Below, piece after piece: positions 23,652-35,219 of a stretch of 64,000 nt of DNA. Source of the DNA: Purpureocillium takamizusanense (lineage: Eukaryota; Ascomycota; Sordariomycetes; Hypocreales; Ophiocordycipitaceae); the NCBI RefSeq assembly GCF_022605165.1, contig NC_063074.1:2135501-2199500 (forward strand). Direction: 5' to 3'. How positions within the stretch are numbered: the stretch's first letter is position 1; every line of letters begins with the position of its first letter. The notes under the pieces were generated by a model. The model saw only the letters and a program-made list of their open reading frames with translations, was not told where the DNA came from and did not search any database. The translations under genes and the position numbers were made by a program.

Positions 23652-26490
23652 CTACGTGTAGACACTCTCCGTCCACGAGTTGACTTGAAGCCCCCGCTCC
23701 GCCATCTCGGCGTCCCGGAGGAACGCCTTTGGCATCCAGACCAGGTGACCCTGGATCTGGGACAGCTTCTCCCTCGCGTCCTCGGCCGGCATGAACTGGT
23801 CGTAGATGTGGCCCGACTTGACGCCGCGAGGCGGAAGATATCGATCATAGTCGTCAAATGTTTTGACTGTAATCGTGTAAGCATACGGCGCTTCCCGTGG
23901 CGCTATCACAGCTGGGGACACTTACTGTGGTCATCTGGGTCTGCATGAAAGAGATGGCGGAATAGGGTAGTGTTCTTGTCCGCCTGACCCGTCCATGTCG
24001 ACCACAGCTCATCGCCCATGGGGTCCTCGACAAACTTGTAGCTCTCATCCTGGTCATGGATGTTGTTTTCCGGGTTAACATTAGGTGGGAGCGCGTTGAT
24101 GTCCTTCTCCGGGTTGAGGTCTTGCGGAGGCAGCAGACCCATGTGCTCTCGCCACAAGAACCGGCGTAGCGTCGCCGCGTGGTAGCCGGCCTCGAAGGGC
24201 TGGCCATCCATGGTGCTAGGAATGAGCTTCGTATCCTCCATGACAATACTGAGCTCGCTGTCGTGGTTTCCGAGCTGACTGCGGTCGTTCAAGTTGCTGG
24301 ATCCGCAGATGACAACACGATCGTCTGCAATGAGAAGCTTCGCATGCACGTACAGCTCCTCTTGAATCCAGTTGCGAATCTCCGACTCTTCGTCATCGTG
24401 TGCATCCCACGGCTCATCCTTGAGGGAGCCCTGGCCAGCCATGGCATGGTGCGCCACCGACGCAGCAGAAATGACCTTTTCCTCGGGCTTGGCGGCTTCG
24501 AAGCGTTCTCTGGCCTGCTGCGCATCCTTGTCGGCCTCAATCTCGGACACGGACTTTTTCTCCGTCTTGTCCTTCTTCTTGCCCAGGTGTAGTTTGCTGC
24601 CGTCCAGGCCACGATGTTCATGCTTGTTGCTTCCGTGGCCACCATCGTCAGAGCTATCGTCCTCGTATCCGTAGACTCCCTCAGACATGATTTCCTCCGC
24701 TTCGGCGCGCTGGACCTGCTGGTAGCTAACCCCAGTTTTCTTCTCCGCCTCACAGATGGCGTGCGTCTTGTTGAGGCGGTCGTACGATCGAAGGTTGAAA
24801 AAGAAGATGTGCTCGTCAGGGTCAACGCCCTGCGCCCTAACCTGCTCAAAGATGGAGTGCTCTCCGCGGCAGATCGATTTGTACTGATAGTCCATGATAG
24901 CTCTGGTGCCCGAGGCTGCGTTTTCACGAAGATCGCCCGCAAATCCAGGAATTGCAGGGATGATGACAATGACGCGAAATTTGCGCTTCTCCTTGCCCGC
25001 TTTGACGACAGCATCGACGATGGCCTTTCCAATAGTGTTGTGAATGGGCGACTGCTGATCGCCCGTGGCGGTGATGAAGAATTGGTTCTCAATGTACACG
25101 TAGTGCTTGGCGTTGCGGATGACCTCGCAGTAGGCGTTTTGGATGGAGTGATCGGTCAGAATGCCGCTGGACCAGTCGGCGCTCGACCTTACGATCTGGG
25201 CGTGGACGGTGCCGCGGTTGTCCAGGTTCTTGGTGCTCAAGGGCGTCAGCGGATGCTGGACGTAGTCTCCAACCGGATGCTTGGGGCGCTGCACGCCGAC
25301 CAAGTCCTCGTCCTCGCCCTCGCGGCCCTCGAGTATGATCCAGTCGAATCGGTCATCGCGTTTGTACTTGTCTCGCTTGATGAAGTTCCAGCGGAGAACA
25401 AAGTGCTCAGCGATGTCGTACACGCACGGCCCGATCAAGCCCATGGCCACGTCGTGCCAGGGCATACGGCCGTACTCCGCCTTGCTCAGCTCGTTCTGCT
25501 GCCAATCCTGCACCTTCTTGAAGTCCATGATGCGGTTGTTGTTGAAGTCCTGGCCGGGCCAAATCTCCTCAGACACGCCTTCAGGGTGTACGTCGGACAG
25601 GGGGTGCTGTCGGGCGTCCCAACGGCCGAAACAGAGGTCCAGACCGCCAATGAAGGCCATGGCGTAGTCGATGACGATGAACTTTTCATGGTGTGCCCAG
25701 TACATGGTCATGTCGGCGGCATTCTCAAAAACGTTGTGGTCAGGGTGCCGCATGATGCGAATGTTGCCATGGCCGGGCGTGCCTTCGGGGCAAAGAGACT
25801 GGAGGGCGTGCTTGGTGTGGATGGAGTTGCATGTCAGGGCGGCCTCGACCTCCTTGTAGACCATGACGAAAATCTTGACACCGGCTTCAGCTTTACGCTT
25901 GAGGATGTGGTCCAGACGGTACTCTTGGTTGTGGTAGGGCGGGCGGCGCATAAATAGCTCGGGGGAGAGCCACCAGTCGGCGATGTAGATGGACTCCTTG
26001 GCCTGCTCGAGCGCAACCGACACGGCCCAGAAGTAGTCGCAGCCATCGACATACCATTTGATCAGGTTGCCGTCGCGCTCAGGAAAGAAGGACTCGAACC
26101 GGTGCGACTGGCAAATCTTGGTCCGCTTCTCGTCGCAACGCTGCTCGTGCTCCTCGTCATGGCGATGGTCCTTGTTGAACTGCGGGGGCGGAAAGAGTTA
26201 GGATGCGAGAGGTTTAGGTCACTTGTCGAGCCCCCGCGACCGGGGGAGGGGGGGGTGTCACTCACAAGGTTGCCCAATTTGCCAATCTGATGTCTGCGAG
26301 ACGGGGCGCGAGGTTAGCTACCACGACACGAGATCCGGTCATGGGGGGTTGGGGAAGGGGGTTAAGCCGACTTCTTGTGAATGAGCTGGACCTTGGCGTC
26401 GTGGAGCTTGGATTCGGAGAACTTGTCCTTGAGGTCGTCCATGAAGCTCGAGAAGCCCGAGGAGCCGCCGCCTTCCTTGGACTCTGACAT
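23652..26490 (-). CDS. pldA: Phospholipase D (PldA type)
   Basis: Hydrolyses phosphatidylcholine to phosphatidic acid and choline. Proposed exons are 26490-26372, 26293-26266, 26179-23926 and 23866-23652, giving 871 residues. Two HKD catalytic motifs are clear: HHEKFIVIDYAMAFIGG near residue 213 and VHAKLLIADDRVVICGSSN near residue 660, flanked by conserved SHRFESFFPERDGNLIKWYVDG and YVYIENQFFITAT. A charged insert (about 510-610, DDSSDDGGHGSNKHEHRG and a Lys/Glu-rich stretch) separates the halves. No PX or PH domain is encoded, so this is the shorter fungal PLD rather than Spo14. The last intron (59 nt, donor GTAAGT) and the 86-nt third-exon acceptor are secure. The first intron is uncertain: the donor GTCGGC is weak and an alternative GTCCAG/ATCAG pair also stays in frame. 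Confidence 0.9.
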
Positions 26491-28486
26491 GGCGGGCAAT
26501 TGCAGTCCGCTCGAGGAGCTACGCTGGGACAATGTGTATTCGGTGGAGACGGTTGGAGCTGTCTGGCAGTGTTGGAGAGGCCAGAGATGGGGTCGCGACC
26601 TTGCAGCGTTCGGAGGAGGGTCGAGGAAGTGGAAGAAGCAAAAAGAGAGGCGGGGTCAGGAAAGGGGGCGGAGGTGCGGAAGGGATCGTGAAGGGACGAT
26701 GTCATCGAGAAGCAGAATAAACTCGTATGTAGGCCAATGCAGCTCCCTGTCAGTCAACCTTGGCACAAGACCCTCGTCCACCTGCCAAGATGGTTTGGCG
26801 CGAGTGTTGGTGGTGGTGGTGGTGGTGGTGGGGTTTGCCCGTTCGCTTTCAGCATGGATGAGCCCGTCGTACCAGCCCAGCCATCCATTATTCGCAGCCT
26901 GTCGGAATCCGGGCGTAGCGCACCCCGCCACGGGGGTTTGCGATTCACTATTTTCAGCTGCCCACCACTGAGGCGCCCACCTACGTAATGGCGTGCAGTC
27001 GGTCGGTTATCGCACCGGACGCCGACATCTTGCGACAGGCTGCAGTCCGCGGTGCAACGAAACGTACTACGTTCGTACGGATGCACGGACGGATGTCCTT
27101 GCAACAGCCGCCGCCCGAATTCCGGCTGGTCATTATGCACTGGCGCTGGTGGCCTCTCTGCCCCGCGATGCTGCCCGGTGTCGCTGTTCCAAGACGTGAG
27201 ATGCGCACAACGAGGGGTTGCACTGACGTCATTTCCCTCCCGAGCTTGGAGGCGACCTGCGTCACCACCAAACTGCTGAAGCAACACACAACGAACGACT
27301 GATGGTCGCGGCAGCATCCATTGCGACTTGACCAGAGAAGGTAACAAAGCCCTGACAGAAATTACATGATGCCGCGCCACCGGCGTGCCGTAGTGAAGCC
27401 ACGGCGCCTGCGAATAATACATTTTCTTCGAGGAGCGGGGTTGCTAACTTTGGGGTGTCTGGCTGTGCAGCTGAGACGAGCTGATTGAGTTCAAGCCCAA
27501 GTCAACACACGCCGCTGACCACTGGCCTCGCGCAAGATCTGAAAAGGTTCCCTGCCTCTGTCCCATACCGCAAGGTCATGTAGAGCTCTGGATGAGAATA
27601 CAAGAAGCCTTGCGGGATACCTGTGGTGTGTGTGTGCAAGGCGGACCACGTGTTGAGGATGGATAATAAAGCTTCAAAAGACAGACATGGCGATTGCTTG
27701 GGAATGCGTGCAATTACCCCTGGTACTTTACGTACGCAATTGATCGCGCGACAGCTGTGATGGCGAAGGCGCTTCGTGCTTCCATTACCGCCTACCGCTG
27801 TACGTGCGCCTGCTGTGTACTCGGTCGGCATGGCCCAGGAGCTGTTGATTTCAAGCAATCGAGGTGGTATAGACATGAACATCCATTTCGTAACCCGTAA
27901 CTGGACTTCTTTCACTCAAGCGGTCCCGTGTTGAGGAATCGGGCCGTGCCTCTGAGGAAGTCGACGGGAGGAAGCCCAGCCCAGGCCCACCCTGGCCGCC
28001 TTTTGCTATTACCTACTGCCACCGGCTCCCTCCGCCCCAGGCGGGCGGGCTGTGCTGCTTCGTTCAGGCCCAGACGCTGCAGTGGCTGATGAGGCGTGGA
28101 CGTCCAGCTCCCAAGACGCCCCCGCGAGCGCCTCCCCTGGACCCCGCTCGCACCCATTGGGCCCCTCCACTCGTCCTCCAATGGCCGTCGCGAGTCCGGC
28201 AAGCTGGTGAGGGGCATCATCCAGTCCCAGGAGCCTGTCGAGTCCCCGTCCCTGAAACCCCACCGGTGCTTTCCATGCCAGCTTTCCTGACCGCCACGAG
28301 GGTTAGTTAGTTAGGTGCACCGCCGAGAGGACAACCTCACCTCCCTCCCCCCCTTTCCCGAATCATCAGCTTTGGTCAATCCCCCTCTGCCTCCCTTTCC
28401 TTGTCGCCCCTAGTGCGAGCTCGCCCTGTGCTCGCCTGTCGCTCCACAAGCACCTTCATCTAGACAAAGCAACGTCGCCCGCAGCC
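26491..28486. other. Divergent intergenic region, PLD and HET-C2
   Basis: 2.0 kb between outward-facing starts of phospholipase D and the glycolipid transfer protein. Pyrimidine-rich sequence (28330-28400) immediately precedes the HET-C2 start. A frame of 222 codons at 26754-27422 on minus has no domain and a polyproline stretch from a GGT repeat; I do not call it. A small unannotated gene cannot be excluded. Confidence 0.5.
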
Positions 28487-29344
28487 ATGTCCGCTCCCGT
28501 TATCCCCCCCGGCGGCACCATCGTCCAGACCTTCCGCCAGTCCTTTGTCGACGTCCCCGTCGACAAGGAAAAGGACAATGCCATTGCCACGACCCAGTTC
28601 CTCGACGCTGCCGAGTCTCTGACGACCATCTTCGGTGGGTGATGCCGCTCGCCGATACCACCGCTCCTGCCATGCGTCACCCGAATCAGAGCCATGCTGA
28701 TACTGCCTCGCCGCCGTCCCAGATGCTCTTGGCTCCGTCGCCTTCTCCCCCGTCAAGTCGGACATGCTGGGTAACGTCAAGGCTCGTAGCACCCATCGAG
28801 GACCTTTTCCTTATCTGCACCAACGAAAAATAGAGAGCCCCTCGCTGACCAGCCTCGAATCCTGCAGAAGCTCCGTGACCGTCAGCTCGCCGCCCCCGCC
28901 GAGTCAGAGAACATCCAGGACCTCTGCCGCAACGAGCTCAAGACCAAGAAGCACACCGCCACTGAGGGCCTTTTGTGGCTCGTCCGGTCCGTTTGAGATG
29001 AACCCTCGACCGTTGTTATAGTCGTCGCTTCTTCTAACTTTCGTTATAGCGGCCTCGAGTTCACCTGCATCGCCCTCAGCCAGAACCTCGCCAAGCAGGC
29101 CGAGGAGCTCGCCGACTCGTTCCGTGGCGCCTACGGCCAGACCCTCAAGCCCCACCACAGCTTCCTTGTCAAGCCCATCTTCAGCGCCGCCATGAGCGCT
29201 TGCCCCTACCGCAAGGACTTCTACGCCAAGCTCGGCTCCGACCCGGCCAAGGTCCAGGAGGACCTTCGCGTTTACCTCGCCGCCCTCGAGAAGATTGTCG
29301 GCATCCTCAAGGGCTTCCTTGACTCCAAGGAGGCCAAGTGGTAG
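28487..29344 (+). CDS. het-c2: Glycolipid transfer protein, HET-C2-like
   Basis: 206 residues from exons 28487-28634, 28723-28781, 28868-28986 and 29050-29344. Glycolipid transfer proteins move glycosphingolipids between membranes; Podospora HET-C2, of the same length, is also a heterokaryon incompatibility determinant. Recognisable stretches are FDALGSVAFSPVKSDMLGNVK, TEGLLWLVRGLEFT and LKPHHSFLVKPIFSAAM. From family knowledge, the Asp and Lys of DMLGNVK and the Trp of LLWLVRG belong to the glycolipid headgroup site, and HHSF supplies the conserved His. Introns 1 and 3 are GT-AG. Intron 2 (28782-28867) must begin GC (AAG/GCTCGT) to join GNVK to KLRDRQ in frame, because the nearby GTAACG and GTAGCA donors shift the frame into stops. 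The start is preceded by a pyrimidine-rich leader. Confidence 0.92.
28782..28867 (+). other. Apparent GC-AG intron in het-c2
   Basis: 86 nt, donor AAG/GCTCGT, branch-like GCTGAC, acceptor CTGCAG. It is the only boundary pair I found that keeps the conserved GNVK-KLRDRQL junction in frame. Confidence 0.65.
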
Positions 29345-29639
29345 TTTACTTGAAATCTATGAATGGCGGTACTCTCCAGCGAGCTTATCTGCGGGGCTAC
29401 ATACGAGTGAGCAATCAGGAGAAAAAAGGCGTACCAATTGATCGCATATTATGGAGGCATCATCCTCGAAGGCCTAGATATTTCAGCGCCAACAAATACA
29501 ACGCAAGATTCACTGCATCTTTGGCACTACTTCCGTCAATGCCTTGGCATTGTGGGTAGCTTGCGTGGTACTGCACAGGGCTTGCCTGCAAACCTGGTGC
29601 TCACCCATCACCACACGGGGGAGCTCAGATGGCGGCTTT

Positions 29640-31379
29640 TCATTGACGCTTCAGCCTCCCTTCAACACAGCCGCCGGGTACCCCTGGCACTCGCCAAACC
29701 TTGACCAGCTCTAGACCAGCGGCCTCTAGCATCTGGGAAAAGCCGCGCTCCGTCCGCTCCTTGCCGCCCATGGTCATGACGGCTTGGTCGAGCACGGCGG
29801 CGGGAAAGTCGGCCTCGCCAACCCGTGATGGGAGCACCATTTCGCAGATGAGAACCCGCGAATCTGGATCCATGGCTCCCGCTAGCCGGGAGAGTATCTT
29901 GATGCCGACTTCATCCGCGTAGTCGTGGAGGATCATGCGCATAAAGTATGCCTTTGCGCCTGCAGCCATCTTCCGTCAGCTTGATACCCCGATGCAGTCC
30001 TTGGCTCATCTTCTCCTCTCACCTTTGACGGGCTGCTCGGTCATAAAGTCATGCTCCTGACGCTGCACCTCGCTGGGGAGAACGTTGTCTGTTCGTGAAA
30101 GTGCAATCACCTCGGGCCTGTCCTGCAGGACGCAAGCGGCGGGGTCAAGGGCGTCTTCGTGAAAGTCAAGTATCTTCTTCAGCACCGTGCCGCGACCGCC
30201 CCCCACGTCAACGAGCTGTATTCGCCGGTTTGAAACCTCGCATGGGCTGTTTCGCAACGAAGCAAAGTCAAAGTGGCCGACGACAGGTATGGCAAGGTCA
30301 AGTCCGGCCATGCCCATCTGGAAAGCTCGGAGGCGCTCTTGATCTTGGCTCATGATGGCCCATACGGGTGTACCTTCTCGTTTGTGATAGAAGGTGTATG
30401 GGTTGAAGAGGGGGTCGTCTGGTTCTTTGGCGTTGTTCAGCTGACCCCTTTCCGCGAGATAGTCGTCAAAACTGTGCATCGGCTTGAGCCACTCGTCATA
30501 CCTAGACGCATCCGTTAGCAATCCCCAAGCGTGGCAGCTTTGGACAGTGCATGAGACTCTACATGGCCAAGAAGAGATGGCCCGGCCCCGGCTCATCCAA
30601 GAGGTACGCTTGTGAGAACTTTGTATGCAGATAGTCGCCGCCATCGGGCTGCGTTTGCTCAAGAAACCCAGCGGCGACTGAATCGCGGATTATGGATTAG
30701 CATATCGGGCAACGCCTTATTTTTTTCAGCATGTGAGGTGTCACGAGACGCTGTCTGAGAAGCCACCCCGCGGAGGATTGCGCCGCCCGATGCACGTACC
30801 GAGGACTCGGTTCATCCGCTCTGGCGGTTCTCGCGTGTCAGCGCAACCAGCCGGCAAATCGCGTGTAGGCACAGCTCGCCCATATGTAGCATAACTATCA
30901 CGCACCTAAAAGGGACTCTTGGACCCCAGTTGCCTGGGACAAGCCTTGGAGAGAAATCGCCCCTTGACGCGGAATGGCGTCAAACACTTTAAGCTTGATG
31001 AAGGTGCGGATAGCGACGAGTTCGGCCATCTGTAAAATATCGCCGGACCGTACACGGCAGGGCGAGCCCTTTGTCAGCCACTAGCAGTCAATTCTGTGTT
31101 ACATAGGGGGCCGCTTTCGGTCGAAATCGTAGTGATTTCGACACCGGGGACCGCATCAGATGTCCCTCCACGGAGGTGACGGCATACATTGAGGCCATGA
31201 TAGTTTGGCATCATATCTGGCGACACGAGGCCACAAATCAGCCTCCTTGCCCGGGCAATTATCTCGACCCGCGACGCGTAGCCAGCCAGGTCGGGTGCCT
31301 CTGAGTATAAGTTGGCGGCATCAGCCAAGCCGGTGATAGCCTGGTCGACTTGACTCTTGCTGGGCAGCGCAGAATCCAT
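29640..31379 (-). CDS. SAM-dependent O-methyltransferase (COMT family)
   Basis: 416 residues from six exons: 31379-31188, 31029-30906, 30820-30800, 30677-30563, 30501-30023, 29959-29640. The third exon is only 21 nt. All five introns are GT-AG and phase-consistent. The SAM-binding loop LVDVGGGRGT lies near residue 247; the family's catalytic His falls in MILHDYAD near residue 320; the C-terminus has LLICEMVLP- and MTMGGKERT-like elements typical of fungal O-methyltransferases of secondary metabolism. The start is the ATG at 31379. The substrate, presumably a phenolic or enol hydroxyl on a natural product, cannot be inferred. It converges with het-c2 across 295 bp, and the nearest genes on its other side are a LaeA-like methyltransferase and an FAD monooxygenase. 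Unspliced translation shows several stops, but the spliced gene looks intact. Confidence 0.88.
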
Positions 31380-33131
31380 AATCACAGTTACTCAACGTTT
31401 GAAAGTTTGCGGCAATTCAGGCGTCTGACTTCGAGTTCGAAACCTATAGACAGATGGGGCGCAGAAGTTGTTTGTACGTTGACTGTAGGAGACAACTGAG
31501 GGAAGAGAGTTGAATTCGCTCCTACTTCATAGCCGGAGCAACTCAATAATGAATGGACCCGAACAGTGGCTCCCAGCCGCCCGCCCCCCTGCCAGAGACG
31601 TCATGTCGATGTCTTTTCAAAAGTCTCTGTGCACTGTCTGTTTCCAAGGCTTGTTTGTGGTCTAACGATTTCGACTGTTAACCGAGCTGAGAGACGCGTC
31701 TTGGACTTGGAAGCGGGGGTGCGGTTTGGCGCCCGACGAGCATGATGTGTCAGGGACTTTCTAAGCTTGGTGCTGGGCACCTGCTGCCGCATTTCTTTGT
31801 GTGCTAACCAAGGAAGATAGTTACATGGTAGCCACAAAACTGCTCATCATCTTGGTAGTTGGGCGACTGCCAACATCCTGTCGAGCCCGGAATCAAACCG
31901 GGGAACATGGCAAGCCGGGCTAAACATGGTCAGTCTATACGAAGCAGATGCATGGATTGGGTCGCCACGGAGCGACCCGCCTGCGCGATGCATGCTGTGC
32001 TGTTGCTTCGCATGCCTACCTATGCGTGTCCAACAAGGGTAGGGGTACGTTCCTTGGGGCAAGGAACCCGTGGCCTACCAGAGGATACGCCCGCGCAACT
32101 GGCTGCCGCCGTCTGCGCCCCCCATGTCGACGGGCCAGGGCAGCCAGGCGACATATTGTCATTCCACCTGACGGACGAGCTAGGGTGGCTAGGGGATTGA
32201 GCTGATGGACGTCGAGTGTTTGCTCTCGGGCGGCGTTTCGGCCCATGTCAGAAATCCATGGCGTTGGTGGTGGTGCTGACTCGGTCGCATCACAACCGGC
32301 AGAGAGCCGGGGGGTACCCGAAGTTACCTCTTGTGATGCGACTTACAAAGAACTTTGCGGAGGCAGGTGCTGTGCAACGGTGCCTACCCTTGTGGGTGGC
32401 AGTACGAAATTACTTCCATCGTACAGGCAGGCAAGATGCGGCCACAGTCGGAGGAAGGACTCCTGCAGGCCCGAGTCGGCATGCCGCTGGCTCCTGCCAT
32501 CACTGCAAGACACAGCAGACCCCCAAGCTGGCTGCTAGGATCAGTATAATGCCGCCGATTTGTGCGCCCGTGAGGTGAGCTCTTCTGCCGCCGCAATAGC
32601 AGTACAGGACGGACACGCCGCTGCTACTCTCTCTGTACGTAACGTAATATCCGTCCCGCAAGGCGCTCTCGGGTCACGACGCGGGATGCAAGGCCACCTC
32701 CGTCAGTCTATGAGCCGCAAATCAAGGGACAATCTCAGGCTGTCGGATTCGACAGGCTGCAGGAAGCAACAAGTTCGAAGCCCGATTTTGGCTTTGCTCC
32801 GCGCTTACACACTCAAAAGGCCGTTCGTTGCTGTACAACCGACAACATGCGAAGCGTTTCTCACCAGCCATGTTTCACGCACCCTTTTCTGCCGCTCACG
32901 ACTTGCCCCGCGCACCGCAAAGCTTGGGGAATTCTGAACAGATCTTTCTCTGTGTCTGTCAGCGTCCGTTAAGCTTAACAATAGTGGCATTATACCTGTT
33001 GCCCGTTGCTTGCCGCGTCCTGCAGCGACGGCCATCGTGCCGGCCACCAACAGTTCTTTCTCGCCACATCGCCGCCATCACGACAACCACAGTTTCTTGA
33101 GACCCCAGGCGTGATAGAAACTTGGCTCGTC
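31380..33131. other. Divergent intergenic region, O-methyltransferase and LaeA-like gene
   Basis: 1.75 kb between outward-facing starts, presumably holding both promoters. A T-arm-like stem-loop occurs near 31885-31905 on the minus strand but lacks a matching acceptor stem, so it is not called as a tRNA. No supported gene. Confidence 0.55.
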
Positions 33132-34408
33132 ATGTCTGGCGCAGCTGATTCGCCCAAACAAGCCTCGACGCCGTCGAGCCCCCCCGAGTATCACGAACCC
33201 CAAACGCCACTGTCAGGGCCCTTGTCACACGCTACACGGACATATTTCGAGGACCATGTCGTGGAAGGAGCGCCAATTGCCGAAATATCGTACAGTATCG
33301 AGCCTGATTCCTTCGACGACGATGAGGGTTATGCTGCGTCCACATCGACTAGTTATTTGTCATCTCTAGCTTCAGATGTCCGGCGAGGCATCGAGGAGAA
33401 CGGAAGGATCTATGCCTCGTACGGAATACACAAACCCTGGATGCCTGTTGATGACCACGAGGTTGGTGCACCGTCTCCATCGCACGCCGATGCAAACGCT
33501 GTACAGACTCCGTCTCTAACGCGGTGGTGCTACCAGATGGATCGTAATGATCTACAGCACCGCAAATTCACTCTTCTTATGCAAGACCAGCTCTTCCTCG
33601 CGCCAGTCGGAGATAGTCCGCAAAAGATCCTCGATCTCGGCACAGGTTCCGGTATCTGGGCCATAGACGTCGCGGACCAGTATCCGTCTGCGCAGGTCAT
33701 TGGCGTAGACACGGCCCCTGTCCAGCCCGGTATCTTGCCTCCGAACCTGTTCTTTGAAGTCGATGACATCGAGCACGACTGGCTATGGGAGCGGTCGAGC
33801 TTCGACTTCATTCACGGTCGAGAGCTCATCATGGCCATACGCGATTGGCCACGACTCATCCGCCAGGCGTTCCATCACCTCAAGCCAGGAGGGTACCTGC
33901 AGCTCGCAGGATCCTACCCGGACTTCCAGTCTGATGACGGGACCTTGCCCTTGGATTCGGCGTACGTTGAAATGGGCAAGATCTACTTCGACATGTCGGA
34001 GCGGATAGGTGCATCCGGGCGAGAGGTGCTAATGTGGAAGAGCTACCTCCAGCAAGCTGGCTTCGACGACGTTCACGAGCGCCTGTACAAGATACCTACG
34101 AACCCATGGCCCAAGGACGAGAGGCTCAAGAGAGTGGGCATCGTCGAGCTTAGCCATTTCCGCGAAAACATCGCCAACGTCTTTGCTAGGGGGTATGAGC
34201 AGATCCTGGGCGGCGACCCGGCGTACTTTCAGGTTCTTCTTGCTCGGGCACGTCAAGAAGTTCTCGATAGGTGCATGCACAGCTGGGTGCCATTGTAGGT
34301 CACTTCCGATTTTGGATCTACGTGACATCAGACCAGATTCCAGGCTAACAAGGACTTAGCTATGTCGTCTATGGCCGGCGACCGGATATAATCGCAAAAG
34401 CTGACTGA
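33132..34408 (+). CDS. LaeA-like class I methyltransferase
   Basis: 403 residues from exons 33132-34294 and 34360-34408 (65-nt intron, donor GTAGGT, acceptor TTAG). The short last exon adds FYVVYGRRPDIIAKAD, the usual family ending; without splicing the frame stops right after HSWVPL. The SAM motif I, ILDLGTGSGIWAIDVAD, lies at about 166-182, followed by GVDTAPVQP, EVDDIEHDW and LKPGGYLQL. This is the layout of the LaeA/Llm group, of which LaeA is a nuclear regulator of secondary metabolism while many paralogues have no known target. The N-terminal 120 residues are disordered and Ser/Pro/Asp-rich. A Met 42 codons upstream (33006) is in frame, but the intervening residues look untranslated; I chose MSGAADSPKQ. 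Confidence 0.88.
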
Positions 34409-35219
34409 CAGCTACGAGCGGAGCCATGTCGTGACCGATGCGGGAACAAGCCTTCAAGCATCTTGCCAGGTTCCAGCTTTCGGCTTCGTGTCGCAGACTC
34501 AGAATATTGTGGATAATGTCAAGGCAACACGATGGCGGATGGGCAGCCGCTGGAGTAGACGATAGGGCTGAAAGGGTCGAAATAGCATGTTTCTTGCACT
34601 ACGTGCATTTCGCACATCACTCTCTGCCCCGCCATCATCAACTACAGTATAGTAGGACGGAGAAACGCCCAAGTCGCACACTCGCAATCGCTTTGATGAA
34701 CAGCGTGCCGCAGCATCACCAAACATGCCCTGTAAGCCACGTGGACGTGTGAGGTGGTGGCGCAGAGCTGAAGCGTCTAGTCTGGGCCTTTTGCGCAACA
34801 TCGCTTGCCGACAGCCGGCCTCGACCTGATGGGCGGCCTACCACGAGGGAAGAGGCTCAGACATTGCGGACGGATGCTGTATTTGATTCAGATGGCTGCC
34901 ACAGCCGTAGCCAATCAGACCGTGCTCGACTGCCACTCGGCATTTCAAAACGTCAGCTTCGGCTGAAGCTAATGCCGATCCTGGGATACTTATTCACACG
35001 ATGGCTTCAATATGAGAGGGGCGCGTGGAAGATGGCGTCGCCTCGCACAAGACCGCGTAAAGCAGGAGGAAGAACAAATTCGAGCACTTTGCAGTCGCCA
35101 AGCCTACGGTCGTCCACAAGACATTATTTCATACATAACCGAAGGACATTTGTTGTCCACAAGAGACATTCACGACCCTAACAGCTCGGTATATATACAC
35201 CACGACTGCCGCGTCCGTC
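34409..35219. promoter_or_regulatory. Upstream region of the FAD monooxygenase gene
   Basis: 811 bp between the LaeA-like gene and the monooxygenase start on the same strand. It contains a TATATATA element at 35190-35197. No gene supported. Confidence 0.55.
35190..35197 (+). promoter_or_regulatory. TATA box candidate
   Basis: TATATATA 23 nt before the monooxygenase ATG at 35220. If used with normal spacing, transcription would start at or inside the coding start, so it may serve a leaderless transcript or be inactive. Confidence 0.35.

Noticed and set aside
24614..25957. Plus-strand open frame of 447 codons inside phospholipase D
   Set aside because: Antisense to the HKD-containing exon; Val/Leu/Asp-rich reading typical of the complementary frame of a real gene.
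26754..27422. Minus-strand open frame of 222 codons upstream of phospholipase D
   Set aside because: No domain, a polyproline tract from a GGT repeat, and a position in the expected divergent promoter.
29640..31379. O-methyltransferase as a pseudogene
   Set aside because: The apparent stops all fall in introns with good GT-AG signals; the spliced frame is continuous over 416 residues with SAM and catalytic motifs.
31880..31952. tRNA-like T-arm (CCCGG-loop-CCGGG) on the minus strand
   Set aside because: The loop has T where C56 is nearly invariant, and no sequence 72 nt upstream pairs with the would-be 3' acceptor strand, so a cloverleaf cannot be completed.
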